DNA of 57,237 bases from an uncultured Lachnospiraceae bacterium (GTDB lineage Bacteria; Bacillota; Clostridia; Lachnospirales; Lachnospiraceae). Positions 9,951 through 19,389 of the stretch are shown here, piece by piece; within the stretch, counting starts at the first letter, position 1, and the number at the start of each line of letters is the position of its first letter. Location: positions 1-57,237 of the forward strand of contig CANQQG010000007.1 in assembly GCA_947625875.1 (NCBI GenBank), written 5' to 3'. The notes beneath the pieces were generated by a model, which did no database searches, was not told where the DNA came from, and saw only the letters and a program-made list of their open reading frames with translations. The translations under genes and the position numbers were made by a program.

Positions 9951-10646
9951 ATGCAGAAACATTTGACCGTAAAAGAGCTTCCATCTTCAGAAAAACCATA
10001 TGAAAAATGCCTGCAGTACGGGCCGGGCTATTTATCTGACGCCGAGCTTTTGGCAGTCATTTTCCGGACGGGGACGCGGGGCAGCACATCCGTAGAGCTT
10101 GCGCAGCAGGTGCTGGCGGAAGGGAACGGGAATCTTTTGAACCTGTATGATTACAGCATAGAAAGGCTGCTGAAAATAAACGGGATCGGAAAGACAAAAG
10201 CCGTACAGCTGAAATGCATCGCGGAGATCTCCCGGCGGATCGCGGCGACAAAACGCCGCAGAACCCTTTGTTTCCGGAATCCGGCTTCGATCGCGGAATA
10301 CTATATGGAGAGCTACCGCCATGAAAAAAAGGAGCATTTTGTCGTCTGTATGTTTGACAGCAAATGCCATTTTTTAGGAGACAGCACGATATCCATAGGG
10401 AGCGTGAACGCGTCGCTCGTATCGCCGCGCGAGGTGTTTTTGAAGGCTCTGCAGGCGGAAGCGGTATATATTATACTTCTGCACAACCATCCGAGCGGAC
10501 AGCCGGAGCCGAGCCGCGAGGATGCGTATGTAACGGAACGCATTGCCGATTGCGGGAAAATGCTCCAGATTGAGTTAAACGACCACATCATCATCGGCGA
10601 CAATAATTATTACAGTTTTAGAGAAAATGGGCTGCTTGGCCCCTGA
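9951..10646 (+). CDS. radC: RadC family JAB-domain protein
   Basis: A 231-residue RadC/UPF0758 protein. An N-terminal helix-hairpin-helix region (LLKINGIGKTKAVQLK) precedes a JAB1/MPN-type metalloprotein domain with HNHPSG starting at residue 178 and a downstream S-x-x-D, giving the H-x-H-x(n)-S-x2-D metal site. The name reflects a historical link to DNA repair; the family's biochemical activity is unsettled. It sits 12 nt before mreB, the same radC-mreBCD order known from Bacillus. Confidence 0.92.
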   Translation: MQKHLTVKELPSSEKPYEKCLQYGPGYLSDAELLAVIFRTGTRGSTSVELAQQVLAEGNGNLLNLYDYSIERLLKINGIGKTKAVQLKCIAEISRRIAATKRRRTLCFRNPASIAEYYMESYRHEKKEHFVVCMFDSKCHFLGDSTISIGSVNASLVSPREVFLKALQAEAVYIILLHNHPSGQPEPSREDAYVTERIADCGKMLQIELNDHIIIGDNNYYSFRENGLLGP

Positions 10647-10658
10647 TAGGAGACAAAA

Positions 10659-11678
10659 ATGATGTCAGCAAATATTTATGGTGTAGACCTGGGAACTGCC
10701 AATTTAAAAATCTACTGCAAATCAAACGGGACGATTTTAAACGAAAAGAATACGATCGCGATCATCAATAAGAATCAGATGTATTCTTATGGAGACGATG
10801 CGTATGCCATGTTTGAAAAAGCGCCTGACCAGATACAGGTGACATTTCCGATCGTAAACGGCGTGATCGCCGATTACAATAATATGCAGGCAATGCTGTT
10901 TGAATTTCTGGAGAAAAACGCGAAGGGAAAGACGCGCGGCGCGGAATTTGTCGTTGCGGTCCCGACGGATATCACAGAAGTGGAGAAAAAAGCGTTTTTC
11001 GATATTTTTTACAAAAGCAAGACGAAACCAAAGACGGTGCTGCTGTGCGAAAAACCGATCGCGGACGCTGTCGGCCTGGGCCTGAACGTCAACGAGCCGA
11101 CCGGCATTATGGTCGTCGACATCGGGGCGGATACGACGGAGATCTCGATCATATCGCTCGGCGGGCTTGTGATCAGCCGCCTGCTGCACTTTGGCGGCAA
11201 CCGCCTGGATGAGTCGATCATGAGCTATATCCGCAAAAACTATAACCTTGTGATCGGGCGCAAGACGGCTTGTTCTCTGAAAGAGGGACTGAGCTGCGCA
11301 AAAGAGGGCAGGAACGACACGATGGTGATCGTAGGGCGCGATGTGGTGAGCGGGCTTCCGATCGAGATGGAGATCACATCTTCGATCGTCTATGAAGCGA
11401 TACGCGACAACCTGACAAATATATGCACGAACATCAAGCTTATATTGGAAAAAACGCCGCCCGAGCTTGCAAAGGACATTATCCATGCGGGCATTTACAT
11501 TACCGGGGGCAGCTCAAAGATCGAGCAGCTGGACATGCTGTTTACCGAGATCACGAACATCCGCGTAAACCGGTGCGACAACCCGGAAGAGAGCGTTGCG
11601 CAGGGACTTGTAAAGATCGTATCGGACAATGAGTTCAAACATCTTGCTTACAGCCTGAAATCCAGAGTATATAAATAG
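10659..11678 (+). CDS. mreB: Rod shape-determining actin homologue MreB
   Basis: Bacterial actin that forms short membrane-associated filaments and orients the lateral-wall synthesis complex. About 339 residues, normal for MreB. The phosphate-1 motif GVDLGTANLKIY lies near the N-terminus, and the phosphate-2 region MVVDIGADTTEISIISLGG and the adenosine motif ITGGSSKI follow. Two ATG codons in tandem (10659 and 10662) follow AGGAGA; either may be used. It opens the mreBCD-PBP2-minCDE-rodA cluster, which argues for MreB rather than a distant paralogue. Confidence 0.96.
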   Translation: MMSANIYGVDLGTANLKIYCKSNGTILNEKNTIAIINKNQMYSYGDDAYAMFEKAPDQIQVTFPIVNGVIADYNNMQAMLFEFLEKNAKGKTRGAEFVVAVPTDITEVEKKAFFDIFYKSKTKPKTVLLCEKPIADAVGLGLNVNEPTGIMVVDIGADTTEISIISLGGLVISRLLHFGGNRLDESIMSYIRKNYNLVIGRKTACSLKEGLSCAKEGRNDTMVIVGRDVVSGLPIEMEITSSIVYEAIRDNLTNICTNIKLILEKTPPELAKDIIHAGIYITGGSSKIEQLDMLFTEITNIRVNRCDNPEESVAQGLVKIVSDNEFKHLAYSLKSRVYK

Positions 11679-11689
11679 GGGAATCATAT

Positions 11690-12565
11690 ATGAGACGAAG
11701 AAAAAAAGCGCGTTTTCATATTCCGGCAAGATATGTCCTGTTTACGCTTTCCGCCCTGTGCGTAGCCGCCATGTTTGCCAGTTTCCTTTCCGGATTTACG
11801 ATCGAGCCGTTAAATACGGCGGCGGGTTATGTGTTTATTCCGATGCAGAAAGGGATCAACCAGATCGGCGCATGGGTGAGCGCGCGCGCGGACAGTCTGG
11901 AAGACCTGGCGGACGTCATGCAGAAAAACGAAGAGCTGCAGGCGCAGGTGGACGAGCTTACGACAGAATTAAATATGTATAAGCTGGAACAGTACGATAT
12001 AGAAGATATGCGCGCGCTTCTGGACCTGGATAAGCAATATGAATATAAAAAGATCGGCGCGAGCGTGATCGGGAAGGACGCCGGCAACTGGTTTAACACA
12101 TTTATCATCGACAAAGGCGCAAATGACGGCATTGAAGTGGATATGAACGTGATCGCCGGGAGCGGGCTGGTCGGGATCGTAACGCAGGTCGGGCCGAATT
12201 ATGCGAATGTGCGCTCGATCATTGACGACAGGAACAGCGTCAGCGCCATGGTGCTTACGACGTCGGACAACTGTTTTGTAAACGGCAGCCTTGAGATGAT
12301 GAGTGAAACGCAGACCATTGAGCTGAAAAACCTGACGGATGAAGACGATAAGGTTGCCGTCGGCGACCAGCTTGTGACTTCTTATACAAGCAGCAAATAC
12401 CTTCCGGGGCTTTTGGTCGGATACATCAATTCACTGGAAACTGACCCGAACAATCTCACAAAATCCGGGACAGTCACGCCGGTGGCGGACTTTGAACATA
12501 TAAAAAACGTGCTTGTCATTCTGGAAAAAAAACAGACGGCGGAAGAACAGGCGTCAGCAGAGTAG
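11690..12565 (+). CDS. mreC: Rod shape-determining protein MreC
   Basis: Bitopic membrane protein that links MreB and PBP2 outside the membrane. The 291-residue protein has a basic N-terminus (MRRRKKARF), one transmembrane helix at about 15-35, a coiled coil around 75-105, then the paired beta-barrel MreC domain with GLVGIVTQVGPNYANVRSIID. The tail is glutamate/glutamine-rich. It follows mreB by 11 nt and is followed by mreD. Confidence 0.95.
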   Translation: MRRRKKARFHIPARYVLFTLSALCVAAMFASFLSGFTIEPLNTAAGYVFIPMQKGINQIGAWVSARADSLEDLADVMQKNEELQAQVDELTTELNMYKLEQYDIEDMRALLDLDKQYEYKKIGASVIGKDAGNWFNTFIIDKGANDGIEVDMNVIAGSGLVGIVTQVGPNYANVRSIIDDRNSVSAMVLTTSDNCFVNGSLEMMSETQTIELKNLTDEDDKVAVGDQLVTSYTSSKYLPGLLVGYINSLETDPNNLTKSGTVTPVADFEHIKNVLVILEKKQTAEEQASAE

Positions 12566-12580
12566 AATGGATGTGGATGC

Positions 12581-13099
12581 ATGAGAAGAAAAATCGTGGT
12601 GTTTATCATAATTTGCGTGTGCTTTTTGCTGCAGACGACGCTGTTTCAGGCATTGGAGTTTGCATCAATCTCCCCGAACCTGCTCATTATTGCGGTATCT
12701 TCCTTTGGATTTATGCGCGGGCGCAGGGAGGGCATGTACATTGGATTCCTGACGGGGCTTTTATTTGACGTGTTCTACGGGACGATGCTGGGTTTTTATG
12801 CGCTGGTGTATATGTATGTCGGATATGTCAACGGTATGTTCCGCAGGTTCTTTTTCCCTGACGACATCAAGCTTCCGATGGCGCTGATCATAGCGAGCGA
12901 CGTCGTATATAATATCGGCGTCTATTTCCTGAAGTTTATTTTTCGGGGACAGTTCCATTTCGGGTATTACCTGATGCACATCATTGTGCCGGAACTGGTG
13001 TATACGCTGCTGATCATGATCCTGCTGTATCCGATCCTGTTAAAAATAAACCAGAAACTGGAAGCGATTGAAAAAAGGAGTGCGGCGAAATTTGTATGA
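12581..13099 (+). CDS. mreD: Rod shape-determining protein MreD
   Basis: Small polytopic membrane protein of the elongasome, 172 residues with about five hydrophobic helices. The motif FMRGRREGMYIGFLTGLLFDVFYG is typical of MreD. The Shine-Dalgarno sequence is weak, consistent with coupling to mreC just upstream. Its 3' end overlaps the start of the PBP2 gene. Confidence 0.92.
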   Translation: MRRKIVVFIIICVCFLLQTTLFQALEFASISPNLLIIAVSSFGFMRGRREGMYIGFLTGLLFDVFYGTMLGFYALVYMYVGYVNGMFRRFFFPDDIKLPMALIIASDVVYNIGVYFLKFIFRGQFHFGYYLMHIIVPELVYTLLIMILLYPILLKINQKLEAIEKRSAAKFV

Positions 13100-15947
13100 A
13101 TATGATTCTGTCTGGGATTTCCTGAAGAGCTTTTTCAGCTCGCGGCTGTTTGTGCTGTCGATCGTTGTGATCGCATTAAGCGCCATTCTGATGCAGCGGC
13201 TGTTTACGCTGCAGATTATAAACGGGGAATCTTACCAGGAAAACTATACGTTAAAGATTGAAAAGAAAAAAGTGCTGCAGGGTACGCGCGGCAATATCTA
13301 CGACCGAAACGGCATGCTGCTCGCCTATAACGAACTTGCCTATAAAGTGACGATTGAAGATAACGGCACGTATGAAGACAACGATGAAAAAAACACCGTA
13401 TTAAACGGTGTGATTTATGAAGTGCTGCAGACGCTTGCGCAGAACGGGGATACTTATACGAATGATTTCAATATCCGGATGCACAAAAACGGGACGTATT
13501 CCTTTCTGGCGGAGGGGTCGGGCCTGATGCGTTTCCGGGCGGACGTATACGGCGAAAGCGACATTGACGATTTAGGCTATGATAAAAAGCTTGGCTATGA
13601 TACGGCAGAAGCGACGGCGGAACAGGTCATCGCGTATCTGGAAGAACGGTACGGATTGGATGAAACGGACTATGAACCGGCTGACCGGTATAAAATACTG
13701 GTCGTCCGCTATGCGCTTGCGCAAAACAGCTATCAGCGCTATATCTCCACGACGATCGCGACGGACGTTTCGGAAGAAACGATGGCATATGTGCAGGAGA
13801 ACCAGGCGCAGTTACAGGGCGTTGCCATTGAAGAGGATTATATCCGCAAATATACCGACAGCAAATATTTTGCTTCAATCATCGGCTACACCGGAAAGAT
13901 CTCAACGGAAGAATACGAAGAGCTTTCCAAAGATAACGATACGTATACGCTGACGGACATTATCGGCAAATCCGGCATCGAACAGGTCATGGACGCGCAG
14001 CTGCAGGGAACGAAAGGTTCCGAAACAGTGTTTGTCGATAACATGGGCAAGAAAATCGAAACGATGGAATACAAAGAACCGTCCGCCGGAAATGACGTAT
14101 ATCTGTCTATTGACGGAAATCTGCAGAAAGCGGTTTATGACCTGCTCGAACAGGAGCTTGCGGGAATCCTATATAATAAAATTGAGAATTTACGGGAGTT
14201 TACAAACACATCCGGCGACTCCTCCGACATTAAGATCCCGATCTACGACGTATATTTCGCGCTGATCAATAATAATGTCATTGACACGTCGCATTTTACG
14301 TCTTCCAAAGCGAGCGAAACGGAGAAACAGGCGCTTGACGCTTATGAAAGCCGTCTGAAGAGTGTGCTCGCCCGTCTGGAAGAACAGTGCAATGCGCAGT
14401 CGCCGGAAATCTATGCGGACGCGGAGAAGGAATATCAGGCATATTACAGTTATATTGTCAGTATGCTGCTGAGCAATAAGGCGCTGCTGCGGGATGAGAT
14501 TAACAAAAATGACGAGACGTACCTTGCCTGGACCAGGGACGAGGCCATCAGCCTGCAGGAATATTTAAATTACTGCATCAAATCCGGCTGGGTAGATTAT
14601 AATGTGTTTGGCTCGGAGGACGAATATTCGGATTCTTCCGAGATATACAGCGATCTGGTGCGCTATATCATTGATACGTTAAAAAACGACGGGCAGTTCC
14701 GGAAAAAGATTTTTGAATATCTGATCAAACAGGATATCGTGACGGGGAAACAGCTCTGCCTGATCCTCTATGACCAGAAAGTCCTGAAAAAAGATGATGA
14801 GAAACGGCAGGAACTGGAAAACGATGTGATCTCGGCCTATACGTTCCTGAAAGAAAAGATACAGTCTTTGGAGCTGACGCCGGCGCAGCTTGCGCTTGAT
14901 CCCTGCACCGCGTCCAGCGTCATTACGGACGCAAAGACCGGCGAGCTGTTAGCGCTTGTATCTTATCCGGGATATGACAACAACCGGCTGGCAAATACGG
15001 TCGACGCGGAATATTTTGCAAAGCTCCAGACGGATCTGTCGCAGCCGCTGTATAACCATGCAACGCAGGAAAAGACGGCGCCCGGCTCAACGTTTAAGAT
15101 GATCAGCGCGACGGCGGGGCTTACGGAAGGCGTGATCACGCCGGATACAAAGATTCACACGACCGGTAAATTTGAGGCGGTTGATAATGAGCCGACCTGC
15201 TGGATCTATCCGTCCAACCATGGAAACATTAATGTTACGGAAGCCATACGGGATTCGTGCAACTGTTTCTTTTACCAGGTCGGCTATGACCTGAGTTTAA
15301 ATGGAAATACGTACAGCGATTCCACAGGCATCAGCAAGCTGACAAAGTACGCGCAGGCTTATGGCCTCGGTGATACGACGGGCATTGAGATACCGGAAAA
15401 CAAGCCGGAGATCGCGGATGAATTTCCTGTCATGGCGGCGATCGGACAGAGTAACCACAATTACGCAACCGTCCAGCTTGCGCGTTATGTGACGGCAGTT
15501 GCAAACCGCGGCACTGTTTATGATTATACGGTTTTGAGCAAAGTTACGGATTCGGACGGAAACGTCCTTGAGACGTATGCGCCGGCTGTAAAAAATAAAA
15601 TGGACGATATTCCGGACACGACCTGGGATGCGATCCAGGAAGGGAACCGCCTTGTAATCTCAACGCTTGACGCGTTCAACGGTTTTCCGATTGAGGTCGC
15701 AGGAAAAACAGGTACGGCGCAGCAGATAAAAACGCGCGGCAACCACGCTTTGTTTGTCGGATACGCGCCATACCGGAATCCAAAGATATCCATTGCGACG
15801 AGAATTGCATTTGGCTATACCTCACATAATGCGGCGGATGTGTCTGCACAGATCTTAAAATATTATTTTAATCTGGAGGACAGCGAGTCCCTGCTCAGCG
15901 GACAGGCAACCGACGTCGGCAATACATCCAATGGTTTTGCAGATTAA
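13092..15947 (+). CDS. mrdA: Penicillin-binding protein 2 (class B transpeptidase) with a large insertion
   Basis: Elongasome DD-transpeptidase anchored by one N-terminal helix (about residues 16-38). The dimerisation domain begins with GTRGNIYDRNGMLLA. The transpeptidase motifs are all present: STFK with the serine at residue 666, SCN, and KTGTAQ. About 245 residues (roughly 360-605) sit between the conserved LQKAVYDLLEQEL helix and ASSVITDAKTGELLALVSYPGYD; these segments are normally about 25 residues apart, so the 951-residue protein is far longer than a typical PBP2. TTG at 13092 is favoured because AAAGGAG ends at 13080; GTG at 13080 and TTG at 13068 are in-frame alternatives. Confidence 0.93.
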   Translation: MYEYDSVWDFLKSFFSSRLFVLSIVVIALSAILMQRLFTLQIINGESYQENYTLKIEKKKVLQGTRGNIYDRNGMLLAYNELAYKVTIEDNGTYEDNDEKNTVLNGVIYEVLQTLAQNGDTYTNDFNIRMHKNGTYSFLAEGSGLMRFRADVYGESDIDDLGYDKKLGYDTAEATAEQVIAYLEERYGLDETDYEPADRYKILVVRYALAQNSYQRYISTTIATDVSEETMAYVQENQAQLQGVAIEEDYIRKYTDSKYFASIIGYTGKISTEEYEELSKDNDTYTLTDIIGKSGIEQVMDAQLQGTKGSETVFVDNMGKKIETMEYKEPSAGNDVYLSIDGNLQKAVYDLLEQELAGILYNKIENLREFTNTSGDSSDIKIPIYDVYFALINNNVIDTSHFTSSKASETEKQALDAYESRLKSVLARLEEQCNAQSPEIYADAEKEYQAYYSYIVSMLLSNKALLRDEINKNDETYLAWTRDEAISLQEYLNYCIKSGWVDYNVFGSEDEYSDSSEIYSDLVRYIIDTLKNDGQFRKKIFEYLIKQDIVTGKQLCLILYDQKVLKKDDEKRQELENDVISAYTFLKEKIQSLELTPAQLALDPCTASSVITDAKTGELLALVSYPGYDNNRLANTVDAEYFAKLQTDLSQPLYNHATQEKTAPGSTFKMISATAGLTEGVITPDTKIHTTGKFEAVDNEPTCWIYPSNHGNINVTEAIRDSCNCFFYQVGYDLSLNGNTYSDSTGISKLTKYAQAYGLGDTTGIEIPENKPEIADEFPVMAAIGQSNHNYATVQLARYVTAVANRGTVYDYTVLSKVTDSDGNVLETYAPAVKNKMDDIPDTTWDAIQEGNRLVISTLDAFNGFPIEVAGKTGTAQQIKTRGNHALFVGYAPYRNPKISIATRIAFGYTSHNAADVSAQILKYYFNLEDSESLLSGQATDVGNTSNGFAD

Positions 15948-15971
15948 CAGATTCTTCAGGAGGTTGGGGAT

Positions 15972-16652
15972 TTGACACAGGCAGTCATCATAAAGAGCAA
16001 GCCATACGGAATCCATCTGGTTTTGAATCCGGATATGGAATACAATGAGCTTGTGGAAGAGGTTATCCGCAAATTTCAGGAGGCAGATGCATTTTTTAAA
16101 AATGCCAGCGTCGGGATCTCCTTTGAAGGCTATGCGCTGACAAGGGAACAGATGTATGATCTGATTGACGCGATAACCAGCCGCACAAGCATCCGCATCC
16201 TGTGCATCATGGAGGCGGAGCAGATACAGGAAGCCTGCATGATCGCGGATACGGAGGCGTATATCAATACGCGGATCATGGAAAACGCCATGATACATAA
16301 CGGCTCCTTAAAAGCCGGGGAGCGTATGCATTCCGAGACAGGCGTTGTCGTTCTCGGAGATGTGGAACGAGGCGCCAAAGTTACGGCAAAAGGCAATATT
16401 ATCGTCTTTGGCGCGCTGGAAGGTTTTGCGCAGGCGGGGCAGCATGGAGATTCTGCCGCATATATCGCGGCATTATCCATAAATACGGAACATTTACAGA
16501 TTGGAAACATACTGTATATTCCACAGGAAAAAAAAGGAGGCCACAGCGGTTTTCTCCGCAAAAAGAAAAAGGAAGAGCTTTCACCACAGATAGCGCGTGT
16601 CCATAACAGGCATGTCATAATGGAATCACTTCGGCCGGTACAAAACGGTTGA
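15972..16652 (+). CDS. minC: Septum site-determining protein MinC
   Basis: FtsZ inhibitor that works with MinD to block septation near the poles. The 226-residue protein has an N-terminal FtsZ-binding domain (about 1-100) and a C-terminal right-handed beta-helix with GVVVLGDVERGAKVTAKGNIIVFGALEG, the MinD-binding face. A basic tail (RKKKKEE) follows. The start is TTG at 15972, preceded by CAGGAGG; a non-ATG start may lower its dosage. It is followed by minD and minE. Confidence 0.94.
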   Translation: MTQAVIIKSKPYGIHLVLNPDMEYNELVEEVIRKFQEADAFFKNASVGISFEGYALTREQMYDLIDAITSRTSIRILCIMEAEQIQEACMIADTEAYINTRIMENAMIHNGSLKAGERMHSETGVVVLGDVERGAKVTAKGNIIVFGALEGFAQAGQHGDSAAYIAALSINTEHLQIGNILYIPQEKKGGHSGFLRKKKKEELSPQIARVHNRHVIMESLRPVQNG

Positions 16653-16698
16653 ATTTTCTACAAAAGATTTATGTTTATAAATCAGGAGGATTCATATT

Positions 16699-17490
16699 AT
16701 GTGTGAAGTTATTGTGATTACATCAGGAAAAGGCGGCGTGGGAAAGACGACGACAACGGCAAATGTCGGGACAGGGCTTGCCATGCTGAATAAGAAAGTT
16801 GTTCTGATCGATACGGACATCGGCCTGCGGAACCTTGACGTCGTCATGGGGCTGGAAAACCGGATCGTATATAATCTGGTGGACGTCGTAAAAGGGAGCT
16901 GCCGCTTAAAGCAGGCGCTCATCAAGGACAAGCGCCATCCGACGCTCTACCTGATCCCTTCCGCGCAGACCTGTGATAAAACATCGGTGACGCCGATGCA
17001 GATGCGCAAGCTGACCGATGAGCTGAGAGATGATTTTGATTACATACTTCTGGACTGCCCGGCGGGAATTGAACAGGGATTCCAAAACGCGATTGCCGGC
17101 GCAGACCGGGCGATTGTCGTAACGACGCCGGAGGTGTCGGCGATCCGGGACGCCGACCGCATCATAGGGCTTTTGCGAAACGCCTCCATGCGCCAGATCG
17201 AACTGCTGATCAACCGCGTGCGCATGGATATGGTTCGGCGCGGCGACATGATGTCGCTGAAAGACGTCTGCGAGATCCTTCCGATCCCGCTGCTCGGGGC
17301 GGTGCCGGATGATGAAAATATTGTGATCTCAACAAACCAGGGGGAGCCTTTATCCGGACTGGATTCCATGTCCGGACAGGCTTATCAGAACATATGCCGC
17401 CGCATTACGGGCGAGAACGTGCCGATCATGGAACTGACGCAGAAGAAAGTGTGGTTTCAGCGGTTTCGCGGTTTGAGCAAAAAAATATAG
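16699..17490 (+). CDS. minD: Septum site-determining ATPase MinD
   Basis: Membrane-associated ParA-type ATPase that recruits MinC. The 263-residue protein carries the deviant Walker A SGKGGVGKTTTTANVG at about residues 9-24, the DTDIGLRNLD switch and YILLDCPAGIEQGF. The C-terminus is basic and hydrophobic (KVWFQRFRGLSKKI), consistent with the membrane-targeting amphipathic helix. It has a good AGGAGG ribosome site and is followed 10 nt later by minE. Confidence 0.97.
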   Translation: MCEVIVITSGKGGVGKTTTTANVGTGLAMLNKKVVLIDTDIGLRNLDVVMGLENRIVYNLVDVVKGSCRLKQALIKDKRHPTLYLIPSAQTCDKTSVTPMQMRKLTDELRDDFDYILLDCPAGIEQGFQNAIAGADRAIVVTTPEVSAIRDADRIIGLLRNASMRQIELLINRVRMDMVRRGDMMSLKDVCEILPIPLLGAVPDDENIVISTNQGEPLSGLDSMSGQAYQNICRRITGENVPIMELTQKKVWFQRFRGLSKKI

Positions 17491-17500
17491 GAGGCGGCAA

Positions 17501-17806
17501 ATGGGCATGAGGTTATTTCGATTTATATTCCGGAGGAACTCGAAGGAAGTCGCCAAAGACCGCCTGAAGCTCCTTCTTGTGTCAGACCGGACAGACTGTT
17601 CGGCTGATATGCTGGAAATGATAAAAAACGATATTATTCAGGTGATTTCCCGGTATATGGAAATTGACGCGGACGGATTGGACATCCGGGTTACGCGCAC
17701 AGAATCGGAACACCATAACGGAAGCGTTCCGGTGTTATATGCGAATATTCCGATCCTGAGCGTAAAACACCGGCCTGAATATCAGTATACAAACGAAGCG
17801 AGATAG
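17501..17806 (+). CDS. minE: Cell division topological specificity factor MinE
   Basis: A 101-residue MinE homologue that stimulates MinD ATPase and drives pole-to-pole oscillation. The N-terminal segment (MGMRLFRFIFRR) resembles the membrane-binding and anti-MinCD helix; KDRLKLLLVSDRTDC is the conserved start of the MinD-contact region and VISRYMEID begins the dimerisation domain. Its presence means this organism likely has an oscillating Min system, not a DivIVA-anchored one. It sits between minD and rodA. Confidence 0.94.
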   Translation: MGMRLFRFIFRRNSKEVAKDRLKLLLVSDRTDCSADMLEMIKNDIIQVISRYMEIDADGLDIRVTRTESEHHNGSVPVLYANIPILSVKHRPEYQYTNEAR

Positions 17807-17852
17807 GGAGAATACGCCCCTGTACCGCGAAAAGACCTTCGGAGGCAGATAA

Positions 17853-18956
17853 ATGTTTAAAATGTATTCACTCAAAGACTATCGTTTTCGGCTGTGTCTT
17901 TATGTTATCGCATTAACGGTGATCGGGATATTTGTCATCGGAAGCGCGCGCGCTTCTGTGCAGGACCGCCAGATCTTTGGAATGGCTGTCGGCATTGTGC
18001 TTATGACGGCGCTGTCCCTGTTTGATTATTCGGTTCTGCTCAGATTTGCGTGGCCGTTATATATTTTTAACATCGGAATGCTGCTGGCTGTCATATTCCT
18101 CGGGCATGACTCGCATGGGTCGGCGCGCTGGATCCGGATTGCAGGCGTCCAGTTTCAGCCATCGGAACTGTCAAAGATCATACTGATCCTGTTTTTCGCC
18201 GCATTTTTCATGAAATACCAGGAGCAGATCAACACATTCAGCCTGCTTGCGGTATCCGCGGTTCTGGTCGGGGCGCCGCTGCTGCTGATCTTAAAACAGC
18301 CCGACCTGTCAACGACGATCGTGACGACGATGGTTTTTCTGGCGATTCTATTTATCGCGGGGCTGAGCTATAAGATTATTGCAGGCGCATTGGCGGTCTT
18401 TGTCCCGTCCGCATTGGTGTTTTTGTACCTGATTATGCAGCCGGGGCAAAAAATTCTTGACGCGTATCAGCTAAAGAGGATCATGACATGGCTGAAACCG
18501 GAAGAATATGCGGACGACGCCCGCCAGCAGCAAAATTCAATTATGGCCATCGGTTCGGGCCAGCTATGGGGGAAAGGTTTAAATAATGACAGCGTTGATT
18601 CCGTAAAAAACGGGAATTTTATTCCGGAGCCGCATACGGACTTTATATTTTCCGTAGCGGGCGAGGAACTCGGGTTCGTCGGTTCCGCAGCGATCATTAT
18701 TTTATTGCTGCTGATCACGCTCGAGTGCATATTTATCGCGAGAAAGTCAAAAGACCTTGCGGGAAGGCTGATCTGCTGCGGCATGGCGGCTCTCATCTGT
18801 TTTCAGGGCTTTGTCAATATCTGTGTGACGACAGGACTTATGCCCACTACGGGGGTGACATTGCCGTTTGTCAGTTACGGGCTGACGTCGCTCGTGACAT
18901 TATATGCGGGTATAGGGATCGTGCTGAATGTAGGGTTACAGCCGAAAAAATATTGA
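17853..18956 (+). CDS. rodA: Peptidoglycan polymerase RodA (SEDS family)
   Basis: Polytopic SEDS glycosyltransferase of 367 residues with about ten membrane helices, polymerising lipid II for sidewall growth with PBP2. Family signatures seen are HGSARWIRIAGVQFQPSELSK, LKQPDLST and the C-terminal GLMPTTGVTLPFVSYGLTSL. Sequence alone does not fully separate RodA from FtsW or SpoVE; location in the mre-PBP2-min cluster favours RodA. AGGAGG is replaced by CGGAGGCAG upstream of the ATG at 17853. Confidence 0.93.
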   Translation: MFKMYSLKDYRFRLCLYVIALTVIGIFVIGSARASVQDRQIFGMAVGIVLMTALSLFDYSVLLRFAWPLYIFNIGMLLAVIFLGHDSHGSARWIRIAGVQFQPSELSKIILILFFAAFFMKYQEQINTFSLLAVSAVLVGAPLLLILKQPDLSTTIVTTMVFLAILFIAGLSYKIIAGALAVFVPSALVFLYLIMQPGQKILDAYQLKRIMTWLKPEEYADDARQQQNSIMAIGSGQLWGKGLNNDSVDSVKNGNFIPEPHTDFIFSVAGEELGFVGSAAIIILLLLITLECIFIARKSKDLAGRLICCGMAALICFQGFVNICVTTGLMPTTGVTLPFVSYGLTSLVTLYAGIGIVLNVGLQPKKY

Positions 18957-18977
18957 TGTAAGAGGGGGTATAACAAC

Positions 18978-19373
18978 ATGAACATTGGATTGATCGCACA
19001 TGATTCCAAAAAGAAACTGATGCAGAATTTCTGTATCGCATACCGGGGTATTTTATGCAAAAATGACCTTTATGCGACCGGGACGACCGGAAGGCTGATC
19101 GAAGAGGTCGCAAATCTGACGATCCATAAATATCTTGCCGGTCATCTGGGCGGGGCGCAGCAGCTTGGCGCACAGATCGAACACAATGACATCGACCTTG
19201 TGATCTTCCTGCGCGATCCGGTCGCGCCGAAAAAACATGAGCCGGACGTCAATAATGTCGTAAAATTATGCGACACGTATAATATCCCGCTGGCGACAAA
19301 CCTCGCGACAGCGGAGCTTCTGATCAAATCCCTGGACCGAGGGGATCTGGAATGGCGTGAAATGTACCGATAA
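18978..19373 (+). CDS. mgsA: Methylglyoxal synthase
   Basis: Converts dihydroxyacetone phosphate to methylglyoxal and phosphate, a bypass that relieves sugar-phosphate stress. The 131-residue protein is full length. It shows IGLIAHDSKK at the N-terminus, ATGTTG phosphate-binding residues, SGPLGG-like HLGGAQQLGA, and the catalytic-region aspartate in VIFLRDP. A good AGAGGGGG ribosome site precedes the ATG. Its position 21 nt after rodA suggests it is transcribed with the elongasome/Min genes. Confidence 0.95.
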   Translation: MNIGLIAHDSKKKLMQNFCIAYRGILCKNDLYATGTTGRLIEEVANLTIHKYLAGHLGGAQQLGAQIEHNDIDLVIFLRDPVAPKKHEPDVNNVVKLCDTYNIPLATNLATAELLIKSLDRGDLEWREMYR

Positions 19374-19389
19374 AAACGGGGGCAGGATC

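Noticed and set aside
10737..11486. 249-codon open frame on the - strand
   Set aside because: Antisense to mreB, which is conserved throughout; composition is histidine/arginine-rich without motif.
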